Shown here: one piece after another, positions 1-8,872 of the stretch | Numbering within the stretch: the stretch's first letter is position 1 | How the letters are laid out: each line of letters opens with the position of its first letter | Assembly: GCA_900549415.1 (NCBI GenBank) | Contig: URNX01000009.1 | Span: 25,271-89,270 of the forward strand | Length of the DNA stretch: 64,000 nucleotides | From: an uncultured bacterium | GTDB taxonomy: Bacteria; Verrucomicrobiota; Lentisphaeria; Victivallales; UBA1829 | Reading direction: 5' to 3' | Made by a program: the position numbers and the translations under genes | Notes under the pieces: generated by a model | What the model saw: only the letters and a program-made list of their open reading frames with translations | Told to the model about the DNA's origin: nothing | The model's database searches: none

Positions 1-55
1 ATCCGAACACGGAAACCGAAAACAACGCCACCAGTAAAGATAAAGAAAATTTCAT
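1..55 (-). CDS. Exported protein, 5' end only (runs off the window)
   Basis: Only the first 18 codons are inside the window. They read as a typical Sec signal peptide: a Lys after the initiator Met, then a hydrophobic run ending near V-S-V-F-G. The start follows the upstream 182-aa gene by 15 bp, with a purine-rich AAGGAATG stretch before it, so it is very likely the next gene of the same minus-strand operon. In the sister cassettes this slot holds a glycoside hydrolase or glycan-binding protein. That role is inference only, because no mature sequence is visible. Confidence 0.6.
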   Translation of the reverse strand, partial: MKFSLSLLVALFSVSVFG

Positions 56-70
56 CGCCTGCATTCCTTG

Positions 71-619
71 TTACTTTGCGGGAACCTCAGGAAGAAAATC
101 ACACGCTCCAACCGTATACACCGCGGGCGCGCGGAAGGTCAGACGCAGCCGGACGTCTTTCACCGTTGCGGGGAGAAGCTCTTCTATTTCAAATTTCTGC
201 GCGGATTCTTTTGCATTGCATTTTCTGGCTTTCCAGAAATGCTCTCCCTTGCCGTCGACAACATTCTGTCCTTCGAAAAAGAGCTCAAACGGAGTTGCGG
301 GAACCGATGACATTTCCACTGTCAGACGCGCCTTTTTTCCGGGAACAACACCATTAAGCGGAATCCGGACGGTCACTTCCGTTGCAGGGTTTTCGCGGAA
401 AAATTCGCGGACGTCAATCACAAACTTTCCGTCCTTGATTTCCAGTTTCACCAAATCGGCCTTCGCCCTCGGATCGATATGAATATTCCCGAAATATTTC
501 TTTTCCGCTGTCTGCAGCCATGTTTTTTCAGGAGCGATTTTGATTCCATTCCAGTCGGAAACAAATCCGAAGGCGGATGCGGAAAGCATCAGGGCGAATG
601 CGGGGAGAAGTTTTTTCAT
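71..619 (-). CDS. Secreted protein of unknown function, probable beta-sandwich
   Basis: 182 aa. Residues 1-18 form a signal peptide (MKKLLPAFALMLSASAFG). The rest has alternating polar and hydrophobic strands and no catalytic motif I recognise. A central stretch with V-P-A-T-P-F-E-L-F-F-E and the closing strands resemble in style the C-terminal glycan-binding-like domains of the 30583 and 31122 genes, but I cannot claim homology. It lies 29 bp downstream of a pseudopilin gene and 15 bp upstream of another exported protein, in the cassette headed by the frameshifted LacI gene. A carbohydrate-binding or accessory role is a guess from context. Confidence 0.7.
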   Translation of the reverse strand: MKKLLPAFALMLSASAFGFVSDWNGIKIAPEKTWLQTAEKKYFGNIHIDPRAKADLVKLEIKDGKFVIDVREFFRENPATEVTVRIPLNGVVPGKKARLTVEMSSVPATPFELFFEGQNVVDGKGEHFWKARKCNAKESAQKFEIEELLPATVKDVRLRLTFRAPAVYTVGACDFLPEVPAK

Positions 620-648
620 TTCAACTGCCTTTCTGTGTTTTCAGGTTT

Positions 649-1425
649 TTATTGCAATTTTGTGTAGTACAAATCCTGCTCCGGCGTGGTGCCGTCGTAC
701 CAGGTTGGCCGGAATACCTTGATTGCCGCCGCATGACCGTCAAGCATCAGCATATTCGTGTTCAAACTGTGGTTCCAGCCCATTTCATTCGAGCTCCAGA
801 AAACCACCTCTGCGGTGGCTCCGGAAAAACCGCAGGCGGCCTCTCTGCTTCTTGAATTGTCCACAGGACGCTTTCCGGCGGCGTTGTTCTCCGCAAGAAG
901 AACCGCCCTGGACGCAGCCTTGATCTTGCCTGCACGCCTCGCATGAACAGAGGAATCCGTAAGATCAACCCACGAATAAAGCATTGCATAGCTGCGCGGC
1001 GAACCGATTCCGTTCTCAACCAAACGCCCGGAATCCGTCGGACACTGGAACACCTTCCACTTGTTGTCCGGCCAGCCGCCATCCCCGGAACGAACCTTGT
1101 AATTGAGAAAGCTTTTGCCGAAAACATAGTCCCAGTGATACTGTTGAGTGTACAGATGCGGCGCCCTTGCTTTATTGTTGTCGATCGGAGGCGCGATATA
1201 ATCATCAAAAGTGGACTGATACATCATTTCCGCCGTCCCGAGCTGTTTCAAATTGGACATGCAGGAAATCGCCCGTCCCTTTTCCCTTGCGGAATTCAGC
1301 GCGGGCAGCAGCATACCGGCCAAGATAGCAATAATCGCAATTACCACGAGAAGTTCTATAAGGGTGAATCTCCTGGACGCTTTCCCTGCGATGCAGAATG
1401 GATTGAAGATTGATTTCAGTTCCAT
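649..1425 (-). CDS. Type II pseudopilin-like protein (prepilin N-methylation domain, H-X9-DG)
   Basis: 258 aa. A short basic leader precedes [20 protein letters not shown], the class III signal cut by prepilin peptidase and N-methylated at Phe, with Glu5 of the mature protein present. The helix continues into [11 protein letters not shown], then a soluble domain ending with [12 protein letters not shown], an exact H-X9-DG motif. I chose the ATG at 1425 because GGAAGGA lies 7 nt upstream; a longer frame from 1506 lacks a comparable site and puts 27 extra residues before the leader. Family knowledge: these are abundant in Planctomycetes and Lentisphaerae. The role in secretion or surface display is inferred. 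Confidence 0.88.
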   Translation of the reverse strand: MELKSIFNPFCIAGKASRRFTLIELLVVIAIIAILAGMLLPALNSAREKGRAISCMSNLKQLGTAEMMYQSTFDDYIAPPIDNNKARAPHLYTQQYHWDYVFGKSFLNYKVRSGDGGWPDNKWKVFQCPTDSGRLVENGIGSPRSYAMLYSWVDLTDSSVHARRAGKIKAASRAVLLAENNAAGKRPVDNSRSREAACGFSGATAEVVFWSSNEMGWNHSLNTNMLMLDGHAAAIKVFRPTWYDGTTPEQDLYYTKLQ

Positions 1426-1502
1426 AATGCTGTCCTTCCTTTCATTGTATCTTTTCAAAGTTTTGTCTGTCAAGTGTTGAGGGGTGAGCGGGTTTCCTGT
1501 TT

Positions 1503-2535
1503 TCATCTTGCAAAATCCTTTCTGAGCAATACGTTTTCCCTTTCTTCGATGACTGTTTCATAATACGGGTCTCTGCACTGTTCGCCAAAGCGGTCTTTTA
1601 ATGCAGCAGAACTCACGAATTCCATCGGCAGATAACAGGTGCGGACCTGCGGTTCCGGTTTCTCCACCATCTCAATCAGACGCTCGATCAGACGCGGAAC
1701 CTTTTCTTTGAACGGCTCGAACATCGCCCCCAGAACATTCGGAGCCTCAAAATAATCGAACGGCAGAGAGTAACTGTTAATCAGCGGCGGAATGTTCCGG
1801 ATTTCATTGCTGTAACAGTAAATCTGGAACTTTCTCGCAACGATGCTGGACAAAAAGAAGAGACACGCCTTCCGGTCCTGCGCAACGGCAAGGATTTGCG
1901 GAGCCGATCCGAACCGGATGAAATCCACTGCAACGCCGCATTCGGTCCCGCACTTCTTCGCAGCTCCGATCGGCATCTGGTCGCCGACAATCACAAAAAG
2001 GACATTGCGGATACCCTTTTTCACAAGCATCGCAAACGCATCGCGGAAACATTGGCAGTAATCCCGCAGGAACATATTGCATTCCGGATGCTCCGTTGTC
2101 AGAAGGAGGGGATAGTTCCGCACATAATCCGGCAGAGGCTTCTCGGGATCAAAATCCAGCGTGTAAAGAATCCCGTCCGCCTGGCGGTTCATAAGATTCT
2201 GCAGACACTTCTGCTCTTTTTCCTTGTTGAACCGCGTCACGGAAATCAGCAGCTGATACCCGTGTTTGTCCGCCTCGTCAAGCAGCATCTCCGAAGAGAA
2301 GCCGGAATAGACGCTTGCAATATCGGCAATGACAAGCCCGAGCGTTTTGCTTTTCCCTTATCTTCAGCGAACGGGCGGTGGCCGAGGGCTGATAATTCAT
2401 CTCGCGCACGGCCTCATCAATCTTGCGCTTCGTATCTTCCGACATTCGAGCGAGCGGATGATCGTTCAGATACATCGAAACAAGCGCAGTCGAGACGCCG
2501 ACCCGCTCCGCTATATCTTTAATTCTTGTTCTCAT
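1503..2535 (-). pseudogene. LacI-family regulator broken by a one-base frameshift
   Basis: The N-terminal helix-turn-helix (MRTRIKDIAERVGVSTALVS) is intact, with GGAGG 4 nt before the ATG at 2535. Near 2360 the frame shifts: the intact paralogue at 8873-9910 reads CTGAAGAAAGGG where this copy reads CTGAAGATAAGGG, one extra T on the coding strand. After the shift the periplasmic-binding-protein-like effector domain continues in another frame down to 1503 and matches the paralogue throughout. As it stands only an 85-aa DNA-binding stub would be made. It heads a cassette with a pseudopilin and exported proteins and has a consensus promoter and operator. It could be a true mutation or a sequencing error. 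Confidence 0.85.
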
Positions 2536-2554
2536 CCGACCTCCGCTGGTTATA

Positions 2555-2572
2555 TGCTGTATCGTTTCAGCA
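2555..2572 (-). promoter_or_regulatory. Probable LacI-type operator
   Basis: Coding-strand TGCTGAAACGATACAGCA is an 18-bp imperfect palindrome with 5-bp outer arms and a central CG, the usual LacI-family half-site architecture. It lies just downstream of the -10 hexamer of the LacI gene starting at 2535, so a bound repressor would block this promoter. The layout matches the operator at 9931-9948. Confidence 0.65.
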
Positions 2573-2578
2573 CTTTTA

Positions 2579-2607
2579 ATTATAGCACATTTCCCTTGTT
2601 TTGTCAA
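2579..2607 (-). promoter_or_regulatory. Exact-consensus sigma70 promoter for the 2535 cassette
   Basis: On the minus strand TTGACA (2607-2602), a 17-bp spacer and TATAAT (2584-2579), with TGC immediately before the -10. Both hexamers are perfect. It precedes the frameshifted LacI gene. Confidence 0.85.
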
Positions 2608-2636
2608 CCCCCTGTTTTGAAAAAAAAATCAAAAAA

Positions 2637-2676
2637 AAACGGAAGACACGGCGCCCTCCAGACGCATCTTCCGTTT
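2637..2676 (-). terminator. Rho-independent terminator for the 9910-2696 operon
   Basis: AAACGGAAGA (2637-2646) pairs with TCTTCCGTTT (2667-2676). On the minus strand the stem is followed by a long run of T. It lies 20 bp past the stop of the GH63-like gene and ends the cassette begun at 9910. The outer stem is nearly the same as in the terminator at 30543-30572. Confidence 0.8.
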
Positions 2677-2695
2677 CCATTACCGGAAAAATCTC

Positions 2696-4129
2696 TCAGA
2701 TAATTTCTATTCCGGAGTGCCCCGCCGGACATGCGAGCTCGCGTCCGCGGAAAATCAGCCGGAACGGCTGAATGCAGTCAACCGAAATCCGGTCGTTCTC
2801 CAGAACCAGCGAAATCCGGTTCCCGCCAAGCGGAAGATTTTTCATCCCCATCCTGCCGCTTCCGCCGGGAAGCCACTCAATCCGCTGTTCCGCCGCATCC
2901 ATCCGGACCAGACCGACGACATTTTCGATCATCAACGCAATCGGACCCAACGCGGACCAGCCGCAGAAGTCCTGACGGACAAGTTCATTCACCTTGTTCG
3001 TCGAAGGTCTGTACGCCGTCGGCGAATAGCACTCCCAGATCGTGTGCGGAGAGAACTCGCGGAAAGTGCGCTCCATCATCTCGACCAGACGTTTCGCAAG
3101 TTCCGCCGCGAGTTCGAAACGTCCGTATTCCTCGCACGCCTTGACGGACATGTAGGCGACGGGCAGCCAGATTCCGCCACGCCAATATGCTCCCTCCGGA
3201 CGAAAATCGGGATCGTCGTGCGCCACGCTTGCGAACGGGAAATCGCCGCCGAGCTTCCGCGGATCGAGCAGAGAACGGATCTGCGACTCCGCCTGCTCCC
3301 TTGTCGCGCAATGCGCCGCAAGCACCCAGAATGACGCCGGAGTCAGCACGCGGCAGAACCCGCTTCCGTCACGGTAACGGTCCAGAAAACAGCCCGTTTC
3401 CGGATCGAAATATTTCGCGAGCAAAGCGGTTTTTTCAGCGTATTCCCGCTCAAAATGTTCCATGGCGGCGCGGTCGCCGGCAATCGCGCCGATCTCGGCG
3501 ATGCAGCGGGCGGAAAGAGCCTGCTGAGCCGGAGCGTCCACCCAGTGAATGGCGTCGTAACGGCCGCGCCCGCGCGGGGTGTTGTCCATGCCGGAGGGAC
3601 AGCCCGCCCAGCAGTAGCCGTCGCGCTCGCGACGCCAGACCGGACGTTCCGCCTGATACGGCATGCGGTCGGGGTCAAGATTTTCGAGCCAGTTGTAATG
3701 GGAAATCAGGACGGGGAGAATCTTCTTCAGCCGCGCCTCGTCGCCCGTCTGACGGTAGAGCAGGAGTTCGGTCCACGCGAACAGCGGCGGATTGTCAAGG
3801 TGGTGGATGTTGATCGGATACCCCGAACGCCCGTCGCGCAAGGCGTAGAGATTGTCGAGCGTGCTGCAAACGGGATACACATCGGCCGCATAGCGGCAGA
3901 ACATGCCCATGAGACAGGAATCCCAGATCCAGATGCGGTCCCGTTTGCAACCCTCTCCGATGTACGGAGAGAAGGGAAGGGATTCCGTTTCATAGATATG
4001 TTCCCACGCCTGCTTCCACGCGAGATAATAAAAGTCGACGAGAGCGGGGTTGGCGTCATAAATGAGTTCCGGCACGAGTTCCCTGCGGAACGGACGGCTG
4101 TTTTCGGTGTAGTGCACTGTTTCCGGCAT
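2696..4129 (-). CDS. GH63/trehalase-like (alpha/alpha)6 glycoside hydrolase
   Basis: 477 aa, no signal peptide, so probably cytoplasmic. Signature stretches are R-I-W-I-W-D-S-C near residue 70, S-G-M-D-N-T-P-R near 180 (its Asp is the usual general acid in GH63/GH37-like enzymes), Y-W-R-G-G-I-W near 315 and W-E-C-Y-S-P-T near 365, whose Glu is the likely base. Family members such as mannosylglycerate hydrolases and glucosidases cleave alpha-linked sugars with inversion; the substrate cannot be read here. It is the last gene of the operon, 11 bp after the PIG-L deacetylase. A cytosolic hydrolase with a deacetylase suggests work on imported oligosaccharides, but no transporter is in the window. 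Confidence 0.82.
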   Translation of the reverse strand: MPETVHYTENSRPFRRELVPELIYDANPALVDFYYLAWKQAWEHIYETESLPFSPYIGEGCKRDRIWIWDSCLMGMFCRYAADVYPVCSTLDNLYALRDGRSGYPINIHHLDNPPLFAWTELLLYRQTGDEARLKKILPVLISHYNWLENLDPDRMPYQAERPVWRRERDGYCWAGCPSGMDNTPRGRGRYDAIHWVDAPAQQALSARCIAEIGAIAGDRAAMEHFEREYAEKTALLAKYFDPETGCFLDRYRDGSGFCRVLTPASFWVLAAHCATREQAESQIRSLLDPRKLGGDFPFASVAHDDPDFRPEGAYWRGGIWLPVAYMSVKACEEYGRFELAAELAKRLVEMMERTFREFSPHTIWECYSPTAYRPSTNKVNELVRQDFCGWSALGPIALMIENVVGLVRMDAAEQRIEWLPGGSGRMGMKNLPLGGNRISLVLENDRISVDCIQPFRLIFRGRELACPAGHSGIEII

Positions 4130-4140
4130 GATAAGAATCC

Positions 4141-4839
4141 TTATCTTAATGATTCAAGGGCTTCGAGAATCGAGAGCTTGCCCGGCGTCAGCGGCTGAAG
4201 ACGCGTCAGCGCCTCCGCATAAGGAACACCGAGCTTCTGTCCGTAGAAAATGTTGATCTCCCTTTCTTCCCGGAAGAGCCAGGCGGGGGACTGCGAGCGG
4301 TAGAGGTCGATCATCTCCTCTTTCCGCTTCATCTCCTCTTCGTTCAGCGGGACGAAACAGTTCGGAGAATCGGCCATGCTGTTGCGGAGATAATGATAGA
4401 AGAGGACTTCGGGCCAGGAACCGGTCATCTGCCCCTCGGAGAGTCCGGAAGCGATGCGCAAAGCCTGAAGAGCGGTGTCCGCGGCCGCGGTATGATCAAG
4501 ATGGCGGTCGAGCGGCCACTGAGTGATGATCGCGTGCGGAGGTTCCGCGAGATAGAGCTCCGCAAGTTTGCGGCAGCCGGATTCGGAGGCGAACGCGGCG
4601 CCGTCGGCTTCATCCAGCCAGACGATGTCCGCGCCGAGCTTCCGGCAGACTTCGCTTTCTTCGGCGCTGCGCATTTTCGCGCACTCCTCCGGCGCGATTT
4701 TCCCGACGAGACTGCGCTCTCCATGCGTCAGATCGACGACATGTAGGCGGCAGTTTTTCTTCCGGCTCAGCTTCAGCGCCGTCCCCATGACGGCGCAGAG
4801 ATCATCGGGATGCGCATTGACAAAATAAATATGTTCCAT
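4141..4839 (-). CDS. PIG-L/LmbE-family deacetylase
   Basis: 232 aa, cytoplasmic. N-terminal N-A-H-P-D-D-L (residues 8-14) is the zinc-binding AHPDD motif, and R-H-L-D-H near residue 113 supplies the third zinc ligand in the HxxH-type motif. Family members remove acetyl from N-acetylglucosamine-containing substrates such as GlcNAc-PI, mycothiol or bacillithiol precursors and chitobiose. The gene lies between a secreted glycosidase (19 bp away) and a GH63-like hydrolase (11 bp), so it probably deacetylates an amino sugar released by that pathway. That substrate is inference. Confidence 0.85.
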   Translation of the reverse strand: MEHIYFVNAHPDDLCAVMGTALKLSRKKNCRLHVVDLTHGERSLVGKIAPEECAKMRSAEESEVCRKLGADIVWLDEADGAAFASESGCRKLAELYLAEPPHAIITQWPLDRHLDHTAAADTALQALRIASGLSEGQMTGSWPEVLFYHYLRNSMADSPNCFVPLNEEEMKRKEEMIDLYRSQSPAWLFREEREINIFYGQKLGVPYAEALTRLQPLTPGKLSILEALESLR

Positions 4840-4858
4840 GACAATACCTCAAATGAAA

Positions 4859-7800
4859 TCAGCGGGTGATGCAGTACGCCATTACGCCGCCTTTGAAAAG
4901 ATCCGTCGCAACACGGAAACGGTTGTTTTCAACCCGGACCGCTCCCAGCTCATCCCCATCCGCGGAAAGTGCGGTGACTTTGACTGGACCATCCAGCGCG
5001 AGCTCCACTTCCGCGCTGCCGCGGCGAACCAGGAGCGGAAGGCTTCCGTAATCATCCACGATGCGGCAGTCCGGATCAAAAAAGGTATCGCCCGAGTTCG
5101 CCGTATCCGTGAGATGCAGCAGAAGGATTTTGCGGCTTTCGCGCAGCCCGTCTCCGTCCAGCGACAGCGCGGCAACGGTTCCGAAAGTATCCATTCTACG
5201 CACCGAAAGGATTCCGCCCGTCACAGCATCGCCTGTTCCCGTGAACGACTCCAAGCGGGGAGTGCACACCGTCATGTGTCTGCCGGCGAAATCTGCGGTG
5301 ATTTCCCCTGTGGAACTGACCGCGCGTCTGCCGGCGAGACTTTCCCGCCAGAGTGCAGAAACCGCTCCGGAAAGATTCGCTTCGCTGAACTCCCGCATTT
5401 CTTCCGGCAGACTCATTCCCTTCCGGTGCGAACCCGTGCGGACCAGAAGTCCGAGTTTCGTGAACGGTTCGGGAAACTCAAGCGGCTCCCCTGTGGTGAG
5501 AATGTTTTCCGAAACGGCAAAGGAGTATCCCTCTTCCGCCGGGCGGACGTCGCCCCGCAAAAACATTGCCGCCGTAATCCGGTCCGAAAGCTGCATGACG
5601 GGATCTGCGACCGATTCAAAGCAGCTGAATGCATTGCGGTTCTTCATGTAGAGGAGAACATTGTGCGAGTAGCAGAAACGGAAAATTCCCGTCCAGTCCT
5701 GCAATGCCGGATACGCGCCCATCACCGGCCCGGTCTCCGCACGGAAACGGTTCGGGCGGCAATGATTGTATTCCGTCACAAAAAACGGCTTGCCCGGAAT
5801 GCGGCTTGTCGTCAGAACCGCGGGCAGATCCAGCCCCGTTGCAATCCCGGCCAGCTGATGATGCCCGTTGACCGTGCGTCCCTTGATGCGGACATCCACG
5901 CGGTGGTCGTGATAATAGTGGTCGTCTGTCACATCGAATTTTTCGCGCAGAAGCGTAAAGATTTTTTTCTGATGCCAGTTGATGCTTGTCACATTCGCCT
6001 GAAGTTTCAGTTCTTCTTTGACAAACGCCGTCAGTTCCGCGAGTTCTCCGCGCTTCAGCTCAAAAAGGAAACGGATGAAATCCCTGTCGCCCGTGTCCGC
6101 TTTTGCAGAAGAGCAGCCGTTTTTCTTTTTCCATTCCGCAAAGAGCTGAATGTGGCGGTCGCGCACCGCCGGTTCCGTATTCCAGTCCCAAAGCGGGTCA
6201 TCCTCGTTGATCAGATTTACCATCACCAGAGCGGGATCCTCCGCCCAGGTAAGTCCGGTATACGGGTTGCGGTGCGTCAGCCATGCCCGGACGAACGCTT
6301 TCCAGTTCTCTCTTGCGCGCGGGTCGCTCTGAAACGCGCCCTTGGCATTCCGGTACGGCAGGTTGTCGCCACTCCGGAAACGGCGGCTGGCGTAGAGGTC
6401 GGTGACAACATAAATCCCCTGTTTTTTGAATGCGGCGAACAGATAGTCCAGACGGTCGAGATTTTCTTTGTTCAGCGTCACAGAATCTGCGGAAGCGGGA
6501 TCGACAAGCCCGTCGTCATGGTGATGAAAGCGCACTGCATTGTAACCGTTGCGCGCAATCTGGCGGACAACAGAATCTGCAACTTCATGCGCGGGGAAGT
6601 TCATCGTATTGCAGAAATTGGTTCCGAAAAGACGCAGCCGCTTCTCCGGAGCATTCCGGAAACGGAGCGTTCCATCCGGCGCGGGAACCGCCGCACCGTA
6701 TTTTCCCGCCGGAGCGTCCAGCAGTCCCGAAAAATCCAGCGGGCTGCCCGGACGCGTCGAATTGCGGAACTCCAGCGGGAACCACTCCTTTCCCGCGACA
6801 ATCTTAACCGAGCTTTCCTGAGCGGGAAAGAAAATTTCCCCTTCAGTAAAAGTCATGCCGAGAATCAGCCAGATCACCTGGCTGCTGTTTGTATGGAAAG
6901 TCACGGAAACCGGATTTTTTCCCGCTGGAAAAGGAAAAGTCGAACAATACACACCAAGCATACTGTCCGACCGCATTCCCGTCCATGCGATTGCCGCATT
7001 GGGCAGCGGGCGCGGCCCCACCCAGTTTCCGCAGTCCCGGAGCCCGCTTACCGGAAAAGTCTTTCCGGAACCGTCGGAAAACTGAATCCGGACTTCCCCG
7101 AATTCATCCGGCGGGGTCCACGCGGATGTATGAAAAAGATTCAGTGCGCGGACCGGACGTTTCATTGAAACCGGAATGGTCATTGAGGCGGGAACTCCGC
7201 CGCGTTCTTTCCCGCCGACCGCCGCCGCTCCGCGCGGAGAAACCGCAAAACAGATTCCGAGCGGATTCACCTCCGTCTCCCGGAACATCGAAAGCGAAGC
7301 ATCTTCCCCCTGAAGCGTCCACACCGGAAGCGTGCCGCCCGCGCGTCCGGAGAACGCGCGGTTGATAAACGGCTCCAATGCAACCGGATGAGAAGCGACC
7401 GGCTCGACAGAAAGATTCAGAATGAGCTCCGATTTTGAAAATCCCGTTTTTCCGGTACGGAAGACAAAGAACACGGCAATGCTGTTGCTTCCATACTTTC
7501 GGTTGTCCTGAATCATCACATAGTCGCACGTCTGCGGCTTGACGACCAGCTCCTCCGCGCCGATCCCGCGCAGACGCACGGTTTTCGGATGTCCGAGATA
7601 AAGACGGGGGCTTCCGTTCTGCTTTTCCGGAATCGCAATCTCTTTTCCATCCACGGAAACCGCACATTTTCCAGCCGGCAGGGTAAAGCTCCCCGAAACA
7701 CGGTTCAGCTGACAGGGCTCCTGCATGTTCAGAGTCGAACGGAACGCAATCGAACCGTTTTCAAGCGGAGTTACAGTTTCGGTAATTTCGCCGCGACCGC

Positions 7801-8044
7801 TTCCGGCTTCCGGCAGAACAAATCCGCGGAGATCCACGCCCGCTTTGCCGGATTTCCCGTCTCTCTCCTGCCAGTCCTTATTCGCAAACGGCTGCCATCT
7901 GGCATTCGAAACCGTGATTTCAAACGCAATTCCGTTGAATGTAAACGTCCCGTCCGGTTCGGTTTTCAGCGACGCCGGCAGCTGCGGCGCAGCTGAAACA
8001 AACGCGCAGAGCATGGACAATACAGCGGCAAAGATATGTTTCAT
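4859..8044 (-). CDS. Large secreted clan-A (GH5-like) glycoside hydrolase
   Basis: 1061 aa with a signal peptide (residues 1-19, ending V-S-A-A). The first ~470 residues are beta-rich. A TIM barrel follows, starting near L-F-G-T-N-F and N-A-V-R-F-H-H-H-D-D. Barrel motifs are N-L-I-N-E-D-D near residue 613 (Glu as acid/base after strand 4) and F-V-T-E-Y-N near 757 (Glu nucleophile after strand 7). The last ~200 residues look like a beta-sandwich. This two-Glu layout is typical of retaining clan GH-A enzymes; the family number and substrate are uncertain. It is third in the LacI-led operon, 25 bp after the pseudopilin. A fragment of a related enzyme survives at 12622-13091. Confidence 0.82.
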   Translation of the reverse strand: MKHIFAAVLSMLCAFVSAAPQLPASLKTEPDGTFTFNGIAFEITVSNARWQPFANKDWQERDGKSGKAGVDLRGFVLPEAGSGRGEITETVTPLENGSIAFRSTLNMQEPCQLNRVSGSFTLPAGKCAVSVDGKEIAIPEKQNGSPRLYLGHPKTVRLRGIGAEELVVKPQTCDYVMIQDNRKYGSNSIAVFFVFRTGKTGFSKSELILNLSVEPVASHPVALEPFINRAFSGRAGGTLPVWTLQGEDASLSMFRETEVNPLGICFAVSPRGAAAVGGKERGGVPASMTIPVSMKRPVRALNLFHTSAWTPPDEFGEVRIQFSDGSGKTFPVSGLRDCGNWVGPRPLPNAAIAWTGMRSDSMLGVYCSTFPFPAGKNPVSVTFHTNSSQVIWLILGMTFTEGEIFFPAQESSVKIVAGKEWFPLEFRNSTRPGSPLDFSGLLDAPAGKYGAAVPAPDGTLRFRNAPEKRLRLFGTNFCNTMNFPAHEVADSVVRQIARNGYNAVRFHHHDDGLVDPASADSVTLNKENLDRLDYLFAAFKKQGIYVVTDLYASRRFRSGDNLPYRNAKGAFQSDPRARENWKAFVRAWLTHRNPYTGLTWAEDPALVMVNLINEDDPLWDWNTEPAVRDRHIQLFAEWKKKNGCSSAKADTGDRDFIRFLFELKRGELAELTAFVKEELKLQANVTSINWHQKKIFTLLREKFDVTDDHYYHDHRVDVRIKGRTVNGHHQLAGIATGLDLPAVLTTSRIPGKPFFVTEYNHCRPNRFRAETGPVMGAYPALQDWTGIFRFCYSHNVLLYMKNRNAFSCFESVADPVMQLSDRITAAMFLRGDVRPAEEGYSFAVSENILTTGEPLEFPEPFTKLGLLVRTGSHRKGMSLPEEMREFSEANLSGAVSALWRESLAGRRAVSSTGEITADFAGRHMTVCTPRLESFTGTGDAVTGGILSVRRMDTFGTVAALSLDGDGLRESRKILLLHLTDTANSGDTFFDPDCRIVDDYGSLPLLVRRGSAEVELALDGPVKVTALSADGDELGAVRVENNRFRVATDLFKGGVMAYCITR

Positions 8045-8069
8045 GACTGAGTCTCCTTATTCCTCTGAA

Positions 8070-8825
8070 TTACCAGTGTACTGCCGTGTCTTTCAGAATA
8101 TTTTTGTAAATGAATTCCGAACCGACGACACCCGGCACGCGGCTGACAATGCTGCCGACATGGCCGTCCGCAAACGTAATGTTCACCTGCGTGTTGTTTT
8201 TGTGCGCAACCCACAGAATCCCATTCCACGAAGTATTGAAATCATACGGCGGGCAGAACGAATATTCGCCGCGCGTGATGACTCCGGATGCAACATGTGC
8301 GCTGTCGGCAACAAGCAGTTTTTCAGAAGGTCTCGTCACGCGCGCTTTTTTACTCGGGGTTCCCCATTTCCCCGGCATCATGCGGTAGGGAACACCGTAA
8401 TCCGTATCGCGCCATGCATCGCGATAGGGTTCTTCGCTCGAAAACGGCATGGTCAGCAATCTTTCCTTATAGACTCCTGTTTCACCTTTTCTACCCGCGC
8501 AGAGAAAGATTTTCACGGTTGCATACTTGCTGTTTGCGAACTGCCAGCCCCAGTAATCCTCTTTGGAATTATCCGTCGGGCGGGTATAGCTTGAATACGG
8601 GAGGAAATCATCGTTGTCCCCCACGTACATATCCATCGCCGTTCCGAGCTGCTTCAGATTCGATACACACGACGACGAATACGCCGTATCCCTCGCCTTG
8701 TTCAGAGCAGGCAGAAGCATTCCTGCTAAAATAGCAATAATTGCTATTACGACCAGGAGCTCTATAAGCGTGAAACGCTTCTTCGCACCGTTCCGTTTTC
8801 CGTTCTTCTTTGTTCTGGTAATCAT
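8070..8825 (-). CDS. Type II pseudopilin-like protein
   Basis: 251 aa. A basic leader ([17 protein letters not shown]) precedes [19 protein letters not shown], the prepilin peptidase site and transmembrane helix. A soluble domain follows and ends with F-A-D-G-H; the His-to-DG distance is 11 rather than 9, so the H-X9-DG motif is only approximate. AAAGGA precedes the ATG. It lies 47 bp after the LacI gene and 25 bp before the glycosidase gene, so one transcript probably carries regulator, pseudopilin and enzymes. Confidence 0.88.
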   Translation of the reverse strand: MITRTKKNGKRNGAKKRFTLIELLVVIAIIAILAGMLLPALNKARDTAYSSSCVSNLKQLGTAMDMYVGDNDDFLPYSSYTRPTDNSKEDYWGWQFANSKYATVKIFLCAGRKGETGVYKERLLTMPFSSEEPYRDAWRDTDYGVPYRMMPGKWGTPSKKARVTRPSEKLLVADSAHVASGVITRGEYSFCPPYDFNTSWNGILWVAHKNNTQVNITFADGHVGSIVSRVPGVVGSEFIYKNILKDTAVHW

Positions 8826-8872
8826 ACTGCGTCCTTTCTGTGTTATTCTGTATTGTTATCCTGTAAAACCTT

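Noticed and set aside
2340..2370. Programmed frameshifting in the LacI gene at 2360
   Set aside because: No slippery heptamer or stimulatory stem is apparent, and the paralogue shows a plain one-base difference. Mutation or sequencing error is simpler.
4838..7168. Long plus-strand open frame (776 codons) opposite the 1061-aa glycosidase
   Set aside because: It is antisense to a gene with clear signal peptide and catalytic motifs; its product is Arg/Cys-rich without domains and has no ribosome-binding site. GC-rich codon bias opens the complementary frame.
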